A stretch of 64,000 nt of DNA from Gammaproteobacteria bacterium RIFCSPHIGHO2_12_FULL_36_30. Lineage in GTDB: Bacteria; Pseudomonadota; Gammaproteobacteria; Coxiellales; Coxiellaceae. The notes under the pieces were generated by a model. It was not told the origin of the DNA. It saw only the letters and a list, made by a program, of their open reading frames with translations, and did not search any database. Location of the stretch: positions 1-64,000 of the forward strand of contig MGXU01000003.1 in NCBI GenBank assembly GCA_001801815.1, read 5' to 3'. This document shows positions 49,442 through 59,961 of this stretch, one piece after another; the stretch's first letter is position 1, and every line of letters begins with the position of its first letter. A program made the translations under genes and the position numbers.

Positions 49442-49933
49442 TCAGCGATATTTTTTATCAATCGCCAAATTTTCCGCAACTTGCTTTTCGTAAATATCAC
49501 CTACTTCCAATAACTTTTCTTTTGTTAAAATATTTTGTCCGCGTTCTGAAATGTGATAATGCATTTCAGGTGTTAATACAATTGCATCAACAGGACAAGC
49601 CTCTTCGCAAAGCCCACAATTTATGCATTTAAATGCGTCAATATCATAACGCGTTGTGCGACGCGAACCATCCGCTAATCGCGGACCCGCATCAATTTGA
49701 ATTGCGAGCGCAGGACAAACTGCTTCACATAATTTGCATGCAATGCAACGCTCTTCACCATTTGGATAACGACGTAATGCTAACATGCCACGAAAACGTG
49801 GTGAGCTTGGTGTTTCTTCTTCTGGATATTGAATCGTTGTTTTTTTCTTAAAAAAATATTTCAACGTCAACGCCAAGCCTTTGAGCAATTCCCAAAGTGT
49901 AAAGCTTTTGATGATTTGAATAATTTTTTTCAT
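49442..49933 (-). CDS. nuoI: NADH-quinone oxidoreductase subunit I
   Basis: 163 residues. Two 4Fe-4S motifs, [12 protein letters not shown] and [12 protein letters not shown], carry electrons (clusters N6a/N6b) toward NuoB. The start at 49933 gives [20 protein letters not shown] and an ATGA overlap with nuoH. Confidence 0.97.
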   Translation of the reverse strand: MKKIIQIIKSFTLWELLKGLALTLKYFFKKKTTIQYPEEETPSSPRFRGMLALRRYPNGEERCIACKLCEAVCPALAIQIDAGPRLADGSRRTTRYDIDAFKCINCGLCEEACPVDAIVLTPEMHYHISERGQNILTKEKLLEVGDIYEKQVAENLAIDKKYR

Positions 49934-50931
49934 ATTACAAATGCCGCCACAACAATTAACCACACCAACGTCACCGGAATTAATACTTTCCAGCCTAAAT
50001 GCATAATCTGATCATAACGATATCTTGGAAAAGTTGCGCGCATCCAAAAATATAAAAATATAAAAAAACTCATCTTCAATAAAAACCAAAAAATTCCTGG
50101 CACAAATGCAAATAAATTTCCTAAAACAGGAATGCCTTGAAACGGTGACAACCATCCGCCAAAAAAAATAATAGACGCTAATGCAGAAACTAAAATCATA
50201 TTCGCATATTCTGCTAAAAAGAAAATTGCAAACGCCATGCCAGAATATTCTACGTGAAATCCTGCAACAATTTCTGATTCACCTTCTGCAACATCGAACG
50301 GCGCGCGATTGGTTTCTGCAACACTGGCAATCCAATACACTATAAACAAGGGAAATAATGGCAACCACAACCAATGCCAAAATCCACCGCTTTGTTTTAA
50401 AACTAAATCAGTTAAATTCATTGTGCCTGATGCTAAAATCACACCAACCAATGCAAAACCCAATGCAATTTCATATGAAATCACTTGCGCTGCAGAACGC
50501 ATCGCACCAAACATTGCGTATTTTGAATTTGACGCCCAACCCGCAACTAAAATTCCGTAAACACCGAGCGATGTCATCGCAAATAAATACAAAATACCCG
50601 CATTAATATTTGCGAGCACCCATCCTTTCATAAATGGCACAACAGCCCATGCTGCTAATGCAGGCATAATTGCTAACATTGGCGCAATAATAAATAAATA
50701 ATGATTTGCGCGCGATGGCATGATCACTTCTTTAAATAATAATTTCACGACGTCAGCAATCGGCTGCAATATTCCGCGAAACCCAACTCGATTCGGACCA
50801 ATTCGTCCTTGCATATAACTAATTACTTTTCGTTCTGCCATTGTGACATATGCAACGGTAATCAATAGCGGCACTAAAATGCAGATGATTTTGATCAAGA
50901 TCCAAATGAATGTTTCTAATTGTCCTAACAT
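49930..50931 (-). CDS. nuoH: NADH-quinone oxidoreductase subunit H
   Basis: 333 residues with about eight membrane helices forming the quinone tunnel base. [19 protein letters not shown] and [26 protein letters not shown] (split here by convention) are diagnostic. Overlaps nuoG by 7 bases. Confidence 0.98.
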   Translation of the reverse strand: MLGQLETFIWILIKIICILVPLLITVAYVTMAERKVISYMQGRIGPNRVGFRGILQPIADVVKLLFKEVIMPSRANHYLFIIAPMLAIMPALAAWAVVPFMKGWVLANINAGILYLFAMTSLGVYGILVAGWASNSKYAMFGAMRSAAQVISYEIALGFALVGVILASGTMNLTDLVLKQSGGFWHWLWLPLFPLFIVYWIASVAETNRAPFDVAEGESEIVAGFHVEYSGMAFAIFFLAEYANMILVSALASIIFFGGWLSPFQGIPVLGNLFAFVPGIFWFLLKMSFFIFLYFWMRATFPRYRYDQIMHLGWKVLIPVTLVWLIVVAAFVI

Positions 50932-53090
50932 ATCTTTGTTTCCTGCAGCGATTTTGCGCGTCGCACAAGTAAATTATCTTGATAAATTTTCCACATCTTC
51001 ACAAAAATATTTTCTTTATTTTTCGGCAAAACAATATCACCAACATCCTTACATTCTTTACAACATTCATGCTGATCCACTTTTGCTTTCAGTGCATCAC
51101 GAATCTGATTCGCAGATGTATACGAAAAACCCTGTAATTCCAGCATATTTGCAAGTGCACGTAAAATTTTCCATGCGGGTTTTGATTCGCCGTGCGCGGG
51201 ACCAACTGAAGTAAATGATTGCCACATACCATTTACATTGATAAATGTACCTTCATTTTCAGAATAAGGCGTAATCGGTAAAATAAAATCAGCGTATTCG
51301 CGCATTTTTTCTGTAGAAAATGTATTTAAACAAACAACTAATTTTGCTTTTGATAAATTTTCTAATGCTTTTTCTGCGTATGCTGAATCATTTTCAATTT
51401 CTGTATTTAAAATAAAATAAGCTGCGACAGGATCGCTGGTTAATAATGATTTTGCATCTTTGCCGATTGTTTTAACTGTTGAACTAACAACATCACGATG
51501 TGGAATACATCCAGCAATCCATGCGCCGGCAGAATTTGCGCCGTCGGTTAATAATCCGAATGTTGCGTTGGATAATTTTGCGATTTGTTTGCATAAATCA
51601 CGGATGGTTGCTGCGTGTGGATGATGTGCTGCGTATGCGCCTAAGAATATTGCTGATTTTTTGGATGATAATAATCGTTGTGCGATGGCAGAAGTCACTG
51701 CAAAACGCCCTTGTTCCACGCGCTGCGCTTGTTGCACGCGGGCTTCTGAAAGATCCGCTCCACTCAGAGCTGCAACAATATCCGACAAAGATTTAATTAT
51801 ATCTTCATCAATTATTTTTTCTGCTAATGGAAATACAAAATTATATTCAGCGGGATTCACTGACATCACAGATAAATTTTCTTGTGTCGCTTTAAAAATT
51901 CGTGTGCTGATAATGGGTTGTTCAGAACGCACATTTGATCCTACTAATAAAATCGTATCGCAATTTTCTATGTCTGCGATATCTGTATTTAATTGCGGAA
52001 ATAAAGGGCGTCGTGTTTGATCACTAAAATCAGATTCGCGAATACGATGATCAACATGCGGCGAACCTAACGCACGAATAAATTGTTGGAATAAATAATA
52101 TTCTTCGAGTGTTGCAGAATAATCTGTAATTCCAGCAATTTGTGCAGCACCCAATTCTTTTTGAATGTGTGATGTTAAATGCGCGATGGCATCGAGTGCG
52201 TATTGCCATTCAACTTCAACCCATTTTCCATCTTTCTTCATTTGTGGTTTATAAATTCGATCGTGATGATATAAACCTTCGACAGCAAAACGATCACGAT
52301 CACTCATCCATGTTTCATTTATTTTTTCATTTTCTTTTGGCACAGAACGAAACACTGTTCGCTCTTTTGAAAATTCTTGTCCGCGTGAATGTAAAAATAC
52401 ATTTGTGCCAACACAATCGTGCGGCGAAATTGAAGCATGTTCTTTGATTTCCCATCCGCGTGTTTCATATCGCGCGGGTTTATTCGTTAATGCACCGACA
52501 GGACAAATATCAATTATATTTCCAGACATTTCTGATTTTAAAAAATGCTGAACGTATGTTCCGATTTCTTCTTTTTCGCCGCGATTCACAACACCTAATT
52601 CGCGCAAGCCTGCAACTTCTTCACCAAAACGCACACAGCGTGTACATTGAATACAACGCGTCATTTCAGTTTCAATTAATGGGCCAATATCTTGACTGTA
52701 AACAGCGCGTTTCGGTTCATTGTATTCTGATTTTGCACGACCAAATCCCATCGACAAATCTTGCAATTCACATTCACCACCTTGATCGCAGATCGGACAA
52801 TCGAGCGGATGATTAATTAATAAAAATTCCATGACATCACGTTGCGCTTTGATCGCCATGTCGGATTTTGTTTTTATTTTCATGTCGCGTGTGATGGGTG
52901 TTGCGCATGCAGGTAAAGGTTTTCCGGATTTTTCAACTTCAATTAAACACATGCGACAATTTGCGGCGATGGATAATTTTTTGTGATAACAAAAACGTGG
53001 AATATAAACGCCGGCATCATCGGCAGCTTCGATAATGGTTGTGCCTTCTTGGGCAGTTAATTTTTTGCCATCTAATTCAAACTCAATCAT
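50925..53090 (-). CDS. nuoG: NADH-quinone oxidoreductase subunit G, with an in-frame repeat insertion
   Basis: 721 residues. The N-terminal 2Fe-2S domain has [17 protein letters not shown] and ACATP, the His-Cys cluster [18 protein letters not shown], then [16 protein letters not shown] and CPVGAL, and a molybdopterin-oxidoreductase-like domain beyond ~220. Residues ~443-465 ([19 protein letters not shown]) are encoded by a dispersed palindromic repeat (51698-51762) and are probably an inserted surface loop. The extension to 53150 is the translation of another repeat copy; [11 protein letters not shown] at 53090 is the real N-terminus. Confidence 0.96.
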   Translation of the reverse strand: MIEFELDGKKLTAQEGTTIIEAADDAGVYIPRFCYHKKLSIAANCRMCLIEVEKSGKPLPACATPITRDMKIKTKSDMAIKAQRDVMEFLLINHPLDCPICDQGGECELQDLSMGFGRAKSEYNEPKRAVYSQDIGPLIETEMTRCIQCTRCVRFGEEVAGLRELGVVNRGEKEEIGTYVQHFLKSEMSGNIIDICPVGALTNKPARYETRGWEIKEHASISPHDCVGTNVFLHSRGQEFSKERTVFRSVPKENEKINETWMSDRDRFAVEGLYHHDRIYKPQMKKDGKWVEVEWQYALDAIAHLTSHIQKELGAAQIAGITDYSATLEEYYLFQQFIRALGSPHVDHRIRESDFSDQTRRPLFPQLNTDIADIENCDTILLVGSNVRSEQPIISTRIFKATQENLSVMSVNPAEYNFVFPLAEKIIDEDIIKSLSDIVAALSGADLSEARVQQAQRVEQGRFAVTSAIAQRLLSSKKSAIFLGAYAAHHPHAATIRDLCKQIAKLSNATFGLLTDGANSAGAWIAGCIPHRDVVSSTVKTIGKDAKSLLTSDPVAAYFILNTEIENDSAYAEKALENLSKAKLVVCLNTFSTEKMREYADFILPITPYSENEGTFINVNGMWQSFTSVGPAHGESKPAWKILRALANMLELQGFSYTSANQIRDALKAKVDQHECCKECKDVGDIVLPKNKENIFVKMWKIYQDNLLVRRAKSLQETKIC
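51698..51762 (-). repeat. Palindromic repeat element, copy B (inside nuoG)
   Basis: About 65 bp, same outer sequences as copy A. Its central stem is degenerate (ACGCGC-TGC-GCTTGT). It is read through in frame as [19 protein letters not shown] in NuoG, like the protein-coding palindromic elements of Rickettsia. Confidence 0.85.
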
Positions 53091-53115
53091 ACATATTGCT
53101 CTTTCACTATATTCA

Positions 53116-53179
53116 CTGCAAAACGCCCTTGTTCCATGAGCTGCGCTCATTGCGCGCGGGCTTCTGAAACATCACGCTA
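53116..53179 (-). repeat. Palindromic repeat element, copy C (nuoF-nuoG gap)
   Basis: About 64 bp with central stem ATGAGC-TGC-GCTCAT as in copy A. Its far end overlaps the nuoF stop codon and it fills most of the gap before nuoG. Confidence 0.85.
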
Positions 53180-54440
53180 AACATTTCTTATGCTCAATGT
53201 GATATTTAAATTCATCATAAAATTGTTTTAAAAATCCACCCACCGGCCACGCCGCCGCTTCACCGAAAGCGCAAATCGTACGCCCTTCAATATTTTTTGC
53301 AACGCGTTTTAATTCTTCTAAATCTTTCATCTCACCGATGCCATCTTCTATTTTTTTTACGAGACGATAAATCCAACCGGTACCTTCGCGACAAGGTGTG
53401 CATTGTCCGCAAGATTCATGCATATAAAATTTTGAAATGCGTTTTAATGCGCGCACCATGCAAGTTTTTTCATTCATCACAATTACTGCGCCAGAACCTA
53501 ATGCAGAACCTGCTTTTGCTAAACTGTCATAATCCATATTTGTTTTCATCATAATGTCGGCTGGCAAAACTGGCATTGAACTTCCGCCGGGAATAACGGC
53601 TTTTAATGGAATATTATCTAACATCCCGCCCGCTAAATTTAATAATTCTGCAAATGGAATCCCCAGCGGCACTTCATAATTACCTGGTTTATTAACATGT
53701 CCGCTCACACTAAATATTTTTGTACCACCACTTTTTTCTGGACCTAAATCAGCAAACCATTTCGCACCTTTTTCTAAAATCACTGGAATTGAAGCATAAG
53801 ATTCAGTGTTATTAATATTCGATGGACGACCATATAATCCATAATTCGCTGGAAATGGTGGTTTAAAACGTGGTACGCCGCGTTTTCCTTCAAGTGAATT
53901 CATGAGTGCTGTTTCTTCACCGCAAATATAAGCGCCTGCGCTGTAATGATTATAAATATTAAAATTAATTCCTGAGCCTAAAACATTTTCGCCAACTAGT
54001 CCCGCTTCATGCATTTCTCGCAGTGCAGATTCGCAGCGTAAAAATGGTTCGTAAAATTCTCCGCGCAAAAAATTATATGCAACCGTTGCGCCCATTGTGT
54101 AACAAGCGATTGCTAAACCTTCTAATACTTGATGCGGATTAAATCGTAAAATATCGCGATCTTTAAATGTGCCGGGTTCACTTTCATCTGAATTACACAA
54201 AACATATTTTTGTCCAGGCACATCGTGCGAAACGAAACTCCATTTTAATCCTGTTGGAAAACCTGCGCCGCCACGACCGCGTAATGCAGATGCTTTAATA
54301 ACATCGATAATTTCAGATGGTTTTGTTTTTTCTTTTAAAATTTTTCGCAATACTTGATAGCCGCCGACAGATTCGTAGGCTTTTAATGTCCACGGTTCGG
54401 GTAAATGTAATGTTCTGTAACAAACTTGATTTAATTGCAT
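53172..54440 (-). CDS. nuoF: NADH-quinone oxidoreductase subunit F
   Basis: 422 residues, NADH- and FMN-binding. GRGGAGFPTGLKWSF and NSDESEPGTFKDRDI line the FMN site, GAYICGEETALMNSLEG follows, and CGQCTPCREGTGW with a later Cys binds cluster N3. The ATG at 54440 is preferred to a TTG at 54452. Downstream of the BrnT/BrnA insertion. Its last codons touch repeat copy C. Confidence 0.97.
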   Translation of the reverse strand: MQLNQVCYRTLHLPEPWTLKAYESVGGYQVLRKILKEKTKPSEIIDVIKASALRGRGGAGFPTGLKWSFVSHDVPGQKYVLCNSDESEPGTFKDRDILRFNPHQVLEGLAIACYTMGATVAYNFLRGEFYEPFLRCESALREMHEAGLVGENVLGSGINFNIYNHYSAGAYICGEETALMNSLEGKRGVPRFKPPFPANYGLYGRPSNINNTESYASIPVILEKGAKWFADLGPEKSGGTKIFSVSGHVNKPGNYEVPLGIPFAELLNLAGGMLDNIPLKAVIPGGSSMPVLPADIMMKTNMDYDSLAKAGSALGSGAVIVMNEKTCMVRALKRISKFYMHESCGQCTPCREGTGWIYRLVKKIEDGIGEMKDLEELKRVAKNIEGRTICAFGEAAAWPVGGFLKQFYDEFKYHIEHKKCLA

Positions 54441-54474
54441 GATCAATCTCAATGAGCAAAAGTGATATGGTTTC

Positions 54475-54756
54475 CTACTTCGTTCTTATATCCGCATTTC
54501 TCACACCTTCTGCCAACAATATTTTCATTAACGATTGATATGGGACATCTTCTTTATTTGCCAACACACGAATTGCGTGCAACAAAGATTCTGGTAAACG
54601 CAAAGAAATCGTCTTGACTGACGGTTTTAACGTTGGAAATACAGCACGTTTTGCAGTTGACCAATCAAGATAATCAGCCGAATCATTTTTTTGCCAAAAT
54701 TGTTTTTCGGCGCTCAACGTTTTAAACGTCGGTATTTTTTTTTGCTTCGGTTTCAT
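54475..54756 (-). CDS. brnA: BrnA-like antitoxin
   Basis: 93 residues. IPTFKTLSAEKQFWQKND and DYLDWSTAKRAVFP are BrnA-type toxin-binding sequence, and SVKTISLRLPESLLHAIRVLANKEDVPYQSLMKILLAEGV is a ribbon-helix-helix that binds the operator. GGAG precedes its ATG. It overlaps brnT by 35 bases. The position between nuoE and nuoF is an insertion into the nuo operon. Confidence 0.85.
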   Translation of the reverse strand: MKPKQKKIPTFKTLSAEKQFWQKNDSADYLDWSTAKRAVFPTLKPSVKTISLRLPESLLHAIRVLANKEDVPYQSLMKILLAEGVRNADIRTK

Positions 54757-55039
54757 AAATACTCCGCTCTTTTTTACTCATATCACGTGCTGAAATAACC
54801 CTAATTAATTTATTTCTCACAGCAAATACAACAAACAATGATCGATTATTGTTTGTTTTACCTAAAACATAATAACGCGCCTCATGATGTGAATGCTTAA
54901 TATCTTCAAACACCAAAAGAGGATTGTTGAAAAAAATCTCTTCGCACTCAGATGACAGCACATCATGCTTTAAATGATTTTTCTCAATGTTACTAACATC
55001 CCATTGAAATCCATCAATACCTTCAAAAATTTCCATCAT
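54722..55039 (-). CDS. brnT: BrnT-family ribonuclease toxin
   Basis: 105 residues from the ATG at 55039; a GTG at 55048 and an ATG at 55036 are alternatives. FQWDVSNIEKNHLKHDVLSSECEEIFFNN, HHEARYYVLGKTNNNRSLFVVFAVRNKLIRVISARDMSKKER contain the BrnT core (RelE fold, substituted N-terminus WDxxKNxxNxxKH-like). Toxin-first with BrnA, as in Brucella. Confidence 0.85.
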   Translation of the reverse strand: MMEIFEGIDGFQWDVSNIEKNHLKHDVLSSECEEIFFNNPLLVFEDIKHSHHEARYYVLGKTNNNRSLFVVFAVRNKLIRVISARDMSKKERSIYETEAKKNTDV

Positions 55040-55071
55040 GTGCGTCACATTACTAGCTCGCTATTTTTAAA

Positions 55072-55101
55072 ATTGTATATGATGAAAATATACAATGTCA
55101 A
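55072..55101 (-). promoter_or_regulatory. brnTA promoter and operator
   Basis: Perfect inverted repeat ATTGTATAT-(7)-ATATACAAT at 55072-55096. On the minus strand a -35 TTGACA (55096-55101, full consensus) precedes a -10 TACAAT (55072-55077) by 18 bases. The -35 overlaps the nuoE stop codon. Read-through from here would also serve nuoF-N. Confidence 0.8.
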
Positions 55102-55586
55102 TATAACCCATCGATAAGCTTATCAATTTTTTCACACGTTAAATTTTCAATATATTCTTTATCATCAATCTGACACATCGGTGCGCCGCCGCATGCTGCC
55201 ATGCATTCCACTTCTCGCAATGTAAATTTTCCATCAGCAGTGGTTTCATTTATGCCTATATTTAAGCGTTTTTTGAAATGTGCGAGAATTTCATCACTGC
55301 CACGCAACATGCAAGAAATATTAGTGCAGACAGCAATTTTATGTTTACCAATCGGTTTTAGATTATACATGTCATAAAATGTTGCGACTTCGTACGCTTC
55401 GATATGTGGAATTTTTAAATAATCCGCGACTGCATTCATTGCTTCATCAGTTAAATGTCCGCCATTTTGTTCTTGCACTGCAAGTAAACTTGCAACGACT
55501 GCAGAGCGACGTTGATCTTTTGGATATTTCGTCAACCAATGATCGATTTGCTTTTTTGTTTCTTCTGATAATTCAAATGTCGTCAT
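55098..55586 (-). CDS. nuoE: NADH-quinone oxidoreductase subunit E
   Basis: 162 residues, thioredoxin-like fold with a 2Fe-2S cluster (N1a). CTNISCMLRG and ECMAACGGAPMCQ hold the four cysteines. Separated from nuoD by 1.5 kb carrying a plus-strand gene, so it cannot simply be co-transcribed with nuoA-D and needs its own promoter. Confidence 0.97.
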   Translation of the reverse strand: MTTFELSEETKKQIDHWLTKYPKDQRRSAVVASLLAVQEQNGGHLTDEAMNAVADYLKIPHIEAYEVATFYDMYNLKPIGKHKIAVCTNISCMLRGSDEILAHFKKRLNIGINETTADGKFTLREVECMAACGGAPMCQIDDKEYIENLTCEKIDKLIDGLY

Positions 55587-55615
55587 GTTTACTTCTTTTA
55601 TTTTCGAATTCCGCT

Positions 55616-55621
55616 AGTTTA
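55616..55621 (-). promoter_or_regulatory. Candidate extended -10 for nuoE
   Basis: TGC-TAAACT on the minus strand, 30 bases before the nuoE start; -35 is poor. The surrounding gap 55587-55857 also holds a small TTGGAAT/ATTCCAA inverted repeat (55754-55781), and no gene is visible. Confidence 0.3.
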
Positions 55622-55857
55622 GCACGCGAATGTTGGTCTAAAAAGAACAAAAAATCAAGAAATTCTATATTTTTTCTGATGTGTCACCACGCAATTCAGT
55701 AATGTTTCGAGCGGATACATAATTCGAAATGCTCACATCAAAAAATAAAATTTTGGAATGCCGAATGTGTAGAATTCCAACCAGGAAGTTAAATAGATAG
55801 ACAAAATAATGTCCATAATTTATACTCCTCGCCTAATAATTTACTGAGGTGAATGCT

Positions 55858-57027
55858 ATGAAATTGGTAAAAACTGCGATAATGATCGTGTTGTACTGTA
55901 CAATATCATCGGCATTTGCCATAGATACGATGAAACCGTATCCTTCTTTTAAGACATGGATTGTATATGGCAATGCGGATTTTGCATCTGATTTAATGCA
56001 AAGTACTTTTGCAATTAATGCAGCAGGTACTCCTTACGTGGCATATCAATCAGATGGGGGTGGTGGTCCTTTGTCTGTAATGACACTAAAAGATGGAACA
56101 TGGGTTCCAGCTGGTCCCGCTGATGTTTCTGCTAATATAGGCACTTTATCATTTGCAATTAATGCATCGGATTCTACCGCCATGCCTTACGTAGCTTTTA
56201 CTCCTCCAGGCATATTTACTCCAGTTACTGTTGATCATTTTGATGGTAAAAACTGGAATCCAGTTGGTGCGAATTCATTACCAATGATGACAGATGGTTC
56301 TGGCGAAGCGTTGGGTGTTAATAATCAAGGAACACCTTATTTGTTTTACGGAATAGTTTCCTCTTCTCCTACTTTTGCTTTATCTGTTTTGGCATTTAAC
56401 GGCACCGTTTGGGGGTCAGTTGGCAATGAGATTATTCTCTCGAATGGTGAGTCGCCGGATGGGTTGTCAATTGCCTTTGACACCCAAGAAACACCATTTG
56501 TTTTTTATAGCTATAACAACAAATTGTTTGTGCTGAAGTTGATAGGTAATACTTGGCAGCAAGAAGGAACAAATGTGCCAGCGTCGACGGATTGCGCCAC
56601 TAATAATTGTTCATTTGCCGTGAGTCCGAATGGAACTCCTTATATTGCATACGTGGCACATGTCTATGCACATCCTCATGTTATTCGATTTAACCAAGAT
56701 ACTGGAAAATGGGAACCACTAGGTCAACTCTTCCCGCCAACCTCAAAAGGATCATGGGTTTCAGGTCTTTCAATATCAATATCACCTCAGGGTGTTCCTT
56801 ATGTGGCAGTCTCGGCACAGGGAGATACTAGAAAAAAAGAGTTATTTGTGAAATCGTTTAACGCTCAAAATAATCAATGGGTTTCTGTGGCCAATAAAAA
56901 TATATCAGCCCCAGAAGATCAATATGAGACGGATGTATCCTTATTATTTAATCCGTCAAATGGCAATCCCTGCCTGAGTTATATAAATAGCTCAGCCAAC
57001 GCAATGGTAAAAACATTGAGTCAATAA
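55858..57027 (+). CDS. Secreted beta-propeller-like repeat protein
   Basis: 389 residues from the ATG at 55858 with GAGGTG upstream. The signal peptide is MKLVKTAIMIVLYCTISSAFA. The body is built of about six repeats of ~50 residues with the pattern F-x-I-N-xx-GTPYVAY ... W-xx-VG (for example INAAGTPYVAYQSD, VNNQGTPYLFYG, VSPNGTPYIAYV, ISPQGVPYVAVS), suggesting a beta-propeller. Function unknown. It is on the strand opposite to the nuo genes it separates, and is followed by its own terminator, so it behaves as a self-contained insertion. Confidence 0.72.
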   Translation: MKLVKTAIMIVLYCTISSAFAIDTMKPYPSFKTWIVYGNADFASDLMQSTFAINAAGTPYVAYQSDGGGGPLSVMTLKDGTWVPAGPADVSANIGTLSFAINASDSTAMPYVAFTPPGIFTPVTVDHFDGKNWNPVGANSLPMMTDGSGEALGVNNQGTPYLFYGIVSSSPTFALSVLAFNGTVWGSVGNEIILSNGESPDGLSIAFDTQETPFVFYSYNNKLFVLKLIGNTWQQEGTNVPASTDCATNNCSFAVSPNGTPYIAYVAHVYAHPHVIRFNQDTGKWEPLGQLFPPTSKGSWVSGLSISISPQGVPYVAVSAQGDTRKKELFVKSFNAQNNQWVSVANKNISAPEDQYETDVSLLFNPSNGNPCLSYINSSANAMVKTLSQ

Positions 57028-57036
57028 TAAAAAGGT

Positions 57037-57070
57037 AATGCCAGGCAGAATTGCTTGGCATTATTTTTTC
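57037..57070 (+). terminator. Rho-independent terminator of the propeller gene
   Basis: AATGCCAGGCA-GAAT-TGCTTGGCATT stem (11 bp with one G-U) followed by ATTTTTTC, 9 bases after the stop and 5 bases before the nuoD stop. Confidence 0.85.
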
Positions 57071-57074
57071 TTTA

Positions 57075-58328
57075 CTACCGATCAATTTCTCCGAACACCA
57101 CATCAATACTCGAAATCACCGCAACTAAATCTGCTAGCATGTGTCCGCGACAAATTTCATCCATCGCACTTAAATGTGAAAATCCTGCTGCGCGCACTTT
57201 TAATCGATACGGTTTATTCGCACCATCTGAAATTAAATAAACACCGAACTCACCTTTTGGATGTTCAATTGCAGAATAAACTTCACCTTCCGGCACAGAA
57301 TAACCTTCCGTCATATATTTAAAATGATGAATCATGGCTTCCATACTTTCTTTCATTATTTCGCGCGGCGGCGGCGATATTTTAAAATCAGCTGATTTAA
57401 TGGGGCCGGGATTTTTTCGCAACCAATTTACACATTGCGAAATAATTTTATTCGATTGACGCATTTCTTCCACGCGTACTAAATAACGATCGTAACAATC
57501 ACCATTTTTTCCGATGGGAATATCAAATTCTAAATGTTCGTATGCAGCGTAAGGTTGTTTGCGACGCAAATCCCATGCAACACCAGAGCCGCGCAACATC
57601 GGGCCAGTAAATCCTAATTGCAATGCACGTTCTGCAGAAACTGCTGCAATTCCAACCGTTCTTTGTTTAAAAATACGATTGTCAGTTAATAAAGATTCAT
57701 ATTCATCAATTAATTTTGGAAAACGTTTTGTAAAATCTTCGATAAAATCTAATAAAGATCCTTCGCGATTTGTATTCATTTTTGTAATATCTTTTTCATC
57801 ATGCCAACGCGATTTTTTATATTGCGGCATGGTGTCTGGTAAATCTTTTGCAACACCGCCGGGACGATAATAAGTTGCGTGCATGCGCGTGCCGGAAACT
57901 GCTTCGTAACAATCCATTAAATCTTCGCGTTCGCGAAAACAATATAAAAATACAGTCATCGCACCACAATCTAATGCATGCGCGCCAAGCCATAATAAAT
58001 GATTTAAAATACGTGTAATTTCATCGAACATCGTGCGAATATATTCTGCGCGCAGCGGCGGTTTTATTTTTAATAATTTTTCAATTGCTAAAACATATCC
58101 GTGTTCATTACACATCATCGAAACATAATCTAAACGATCCATATAACCAATCGATTGATTAAATATTTTTGATTCTGCTAATTTTTCCGTTGCGCGATGT
58201 AATAATCCGATGTGTGGATCAATTTTTTGAATGACTTCACCGTCAGTTTCTAAAATTAAACGTAATACACCGTGTGCGGCGGGATGTTGTGGACCGAAAT
58301 TAAATGTGTAATTTTTTATTTCAGACAT
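57075..58328 (-). CDS. nuoD: NADH-quinone oxidoreductase subunit D
   Basis: 417 residues, hydrogenase-large-subunit fold lining the quinone site. [18 protein letters not shown] and the C-terminal DVVFGEIDR are diagnostic, and [12 protein letters not shown] is conserved. Separate nuoC and nuoD genes overlap by 8 bases; they are fused in E. coli. Confidence 0.98.
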   Translation of the reverse strand: MSEIKNYTFNFGPQHPAAHGVLRLILETDGEVIQKIDPHIGLLHRATEKLAESKIFNQSIGYMDRLDYVSMMCNEHGYVLAIEKLLKIKPPLRAEYIRTMFDEITRILNHLLWLGAHALDCGAMTVFLYCFREREDLMDCYEAVSGTRMHATYYRPGGVAKDLPDTMPQYKKSRWHDEKDITKMNTNREGSLLDFIEDFTKRFPKLIDEYESLLTDNRIFKQRTVGIAAVSAERALQLGFTGPMLRGSGVAWDLRRKQPYAAYEHLEFDIPIGKNGDCYDRYLVRVEEMRQSNKIISQCVNWLRKNPGPIKSADFKISPPPREIMKESMEAMIHHFKYMTEGYSVPEGEVYSAIEHPKGEFGVYLISDGANKPYRLKVRAAGFSHLSAMDEICRGHMLADLVAVISSIDVVFGEIDR

Positions 58329-58959
58329 ATCGGTTATCTTCTCTGATTACTTTCGGCACTAAAGTGCGATCAACAATGCTTACTGGCTCATAAACACAAC
58401 GTTGTAATTTTGCATCATAACGCATTTCTACTTCGCCAATTAATGGAAAATCTTTTCTAAATGGATGCCCTTTGAAACCATAGTCCGTTAAAATGCGGCG
58501 CAAATCAGGATGACCTTCATAAACAATTCCGAATAAATCATATGATTCACGTTCAAACCAATCAGCAGATTTCCAAATATCAATGACGGATGGCACAATG
58601 GGTTCTTCGATTAAATAAACTTTTATGCGCACGCGTTGATTTTTTGAAATGGAAAGTAAATGATAAACAGATGCGAAACGTGCTTTATTCCAGGGGATTT
58701 TGCGCTCGCCCGTTTCATTAACGCCACGACTAAAACCTGATTCTGTTGTTTCGTGTGTGCGCCAATGTGAAATTCCATAATCAAGATAATCAACACCACA
58801 TACATCCATTAATTGTTCGAAAGCAAAATCATCGCGTAATGTTTTGCAAATTGATAATAAATTTTCAGGTGTAACTTCAATCGTAATCATATCTTTTTCA
58901 ACGATAGAAATTATTTTGTCGGGAAAAGTATTTTGGATGTGTTCTAATAATTCGTTCAT
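58321..58959 (-). CDS. nuoC: NADH-quinone oxidoreductase subunit C
   Basis: 212 residues. [42 protein letters not shown] is the 30-kDa subunit signature. An in-frame extension to 59223 is mostly the translation of repeat copy D and nuoB antisense frame; the ATG at 58959 gives the family N-terminus. Confidence 0.96.
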   Translation of the reverse strand: MNELLEHIQNTFPDKIISIVEKDMITIEVTPENLLSICKTLRDDFAFEQLMDVCGVDYLDYGISHWRTHETTESGFSRGVNETGERKIPWNKARFASVYHLLSISKNQRVRIKVYLIEEPIVPSVIDIWKSADWFERESYDLFGIVYEGHPDLRRILTDYGFKGHPFRKDFPLIGEVEMRYDAKLQRCVYEPVSIVDRTLVPKVIREDNRYV

Positions 58960-58968
58960 TTGTATTCT

Positions 58969-59032
58969 CTGCAAAACGCCCTTGTTCCACTTGCTGCGCA
59001 AGTTGCACGCGGGCTTCTGTAACGCCGCGCCA
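58969..59032 (-). repeat. Palindromic repeat element, copy D (nuoB-nuoC gap)
   Basis: About 64 bp. Its outer sequences match copies A-C, but the central stem is ACTTGC-TGC-GCAAGT (58989-59003): four of six base pairs differ from copies A and C, and all are compensated. Confidence 0.85.
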
Positions 59033-59035
59033 TCA

Positions 59036-59536
59036 TTAAGCACGTACGCCAGATGGAGTACGATGAATAATTTTTTTCTTATTAATTTTATTTTGTAATT
59101 GAATAATGCCGTACAATAATGCTTCTGCTGTTGGTGGACAACCTGGAACATAAACATCAACAGGAACAATGCGATCACATCCGCGCACAACGGAATAAGA
59201 ATAATGATAATAACCACCGCCATTTGCGCACGAACCCATTGAAATTACCCAGCGCGGTTCTGCCATTTGATCGTAAACTTTTCGCAATGCCGGCGCCATT
59301 TTATTACATAATGTTCCTGCAACAATCATCACATCAGATTGTCTTGGGCTTGGGCGAAAAATTAAACCGAAACGATCAACATCGTAACGCGATGCAGCAC
59401 ATTGCATCATTTCAACTGCACAACATGCTAAACCAAATGACATTGGCCACATTGAACCTGAACGCGCCCAATTTGTTAAATCATCAAATTTAGCAAGTAA
59501 AAAACCGTCTTTTTTTAATATATCTTGTAGTGACAT
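59036..59536 (-). CDS. nuoB: NADH-quinone oxidoreductase subunit B
   Basis: 166 residues, carries cluster N2. The ligands are the paired cysteines in [11 protein letters not shown] plus those in MGSCANGGG and [11 protein letters not shown]. The ATG at 59536 overlaps the nuoA stop by one base (TAATG). Confidence 0.98.
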   Translation of the reverse strand: MSLQDILKKDGFLLAKFDDLTNWARSGSMWPMSFGLACCAVEMMQCAASRYDVDRFGLIFRPSPRQSDVMIVAGTLCNKMAPALRKVYDQMAEPRWVISMGSCANGGGYYHYSYSVVRGCDRIVPVDVYVPGCPPTAEALLYGIIQLQNKINKKKIIHRTPSGVRA

Positions 59537-59892
59537 TATTCCCACTCAAGCGCGCCTTTGCGCCACTCATAAATAAAACCAACAATTAAAATTCCTAGAA
59601 AAACCATCATCGACCAAAATGAAAGCCAACCGACCTTGCGAATAATCATCGCCCATGGAAATAAAAATGCGGTTTCTAAATCAAAAATAATAAATAAAAT
59701 AGCGACGAGATAAAAGCGAACATCGAATGGCATGCGCGCATCACCTAACGCATCAAATCCACATTCGTACGGAGAATCTTTTGCGGGATTTGGATGATGA
59801 GGTCCTAAAAACCAACCCAACGCAACTGGCAGCAAACCAATTACAATGCCAATGCCAATAAAAACAAGAATGGGAAAATAATTTGTCAGCAT
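59536..59892 (-). CDS. nuoA: NADH-quinone oxidoreductase subunit A
   Basis: 118 residues with three membrane helices. [34 protein letters not shown] is the family signature with the conserved Cys loop. The start at 59892 has AAAGG upstream; the extension to 60006 runs into tRNA-Leu. First nuo gene. Confidence 0.96.
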   Translation of the reverse strand: MLTNYFPILVFIGIGIVIGLLPVALGWFLGPHHPNPAKDSPYECGFDALGDARMPFDVRFYLVAILFIIFDLETAFLFPWAMIIRKVGWLSFWSMMVFLGILIVGFIYEWRKGALEWE

Positions 59893-59961
59893 GCTGTCGC
59901 CTTTACTGATAATGAAACACGTATAATATATCAAAACTCGACGCTGATCACTGTGCAAAAG

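Noticed and set aside
55754-55781. TTGGAAT/ATTCCAA inverted repeat as a terminator
   Set aside because: No minus-strand gene ends upstream of it, and it lies before the plus-strand gene; 7 bp arms with a 14-base loop can occur by chance.
58960-59223. Upstream extension of nuoC
   Set aside because: Translates repeat copy D and an out-of-frame part of nuoB.
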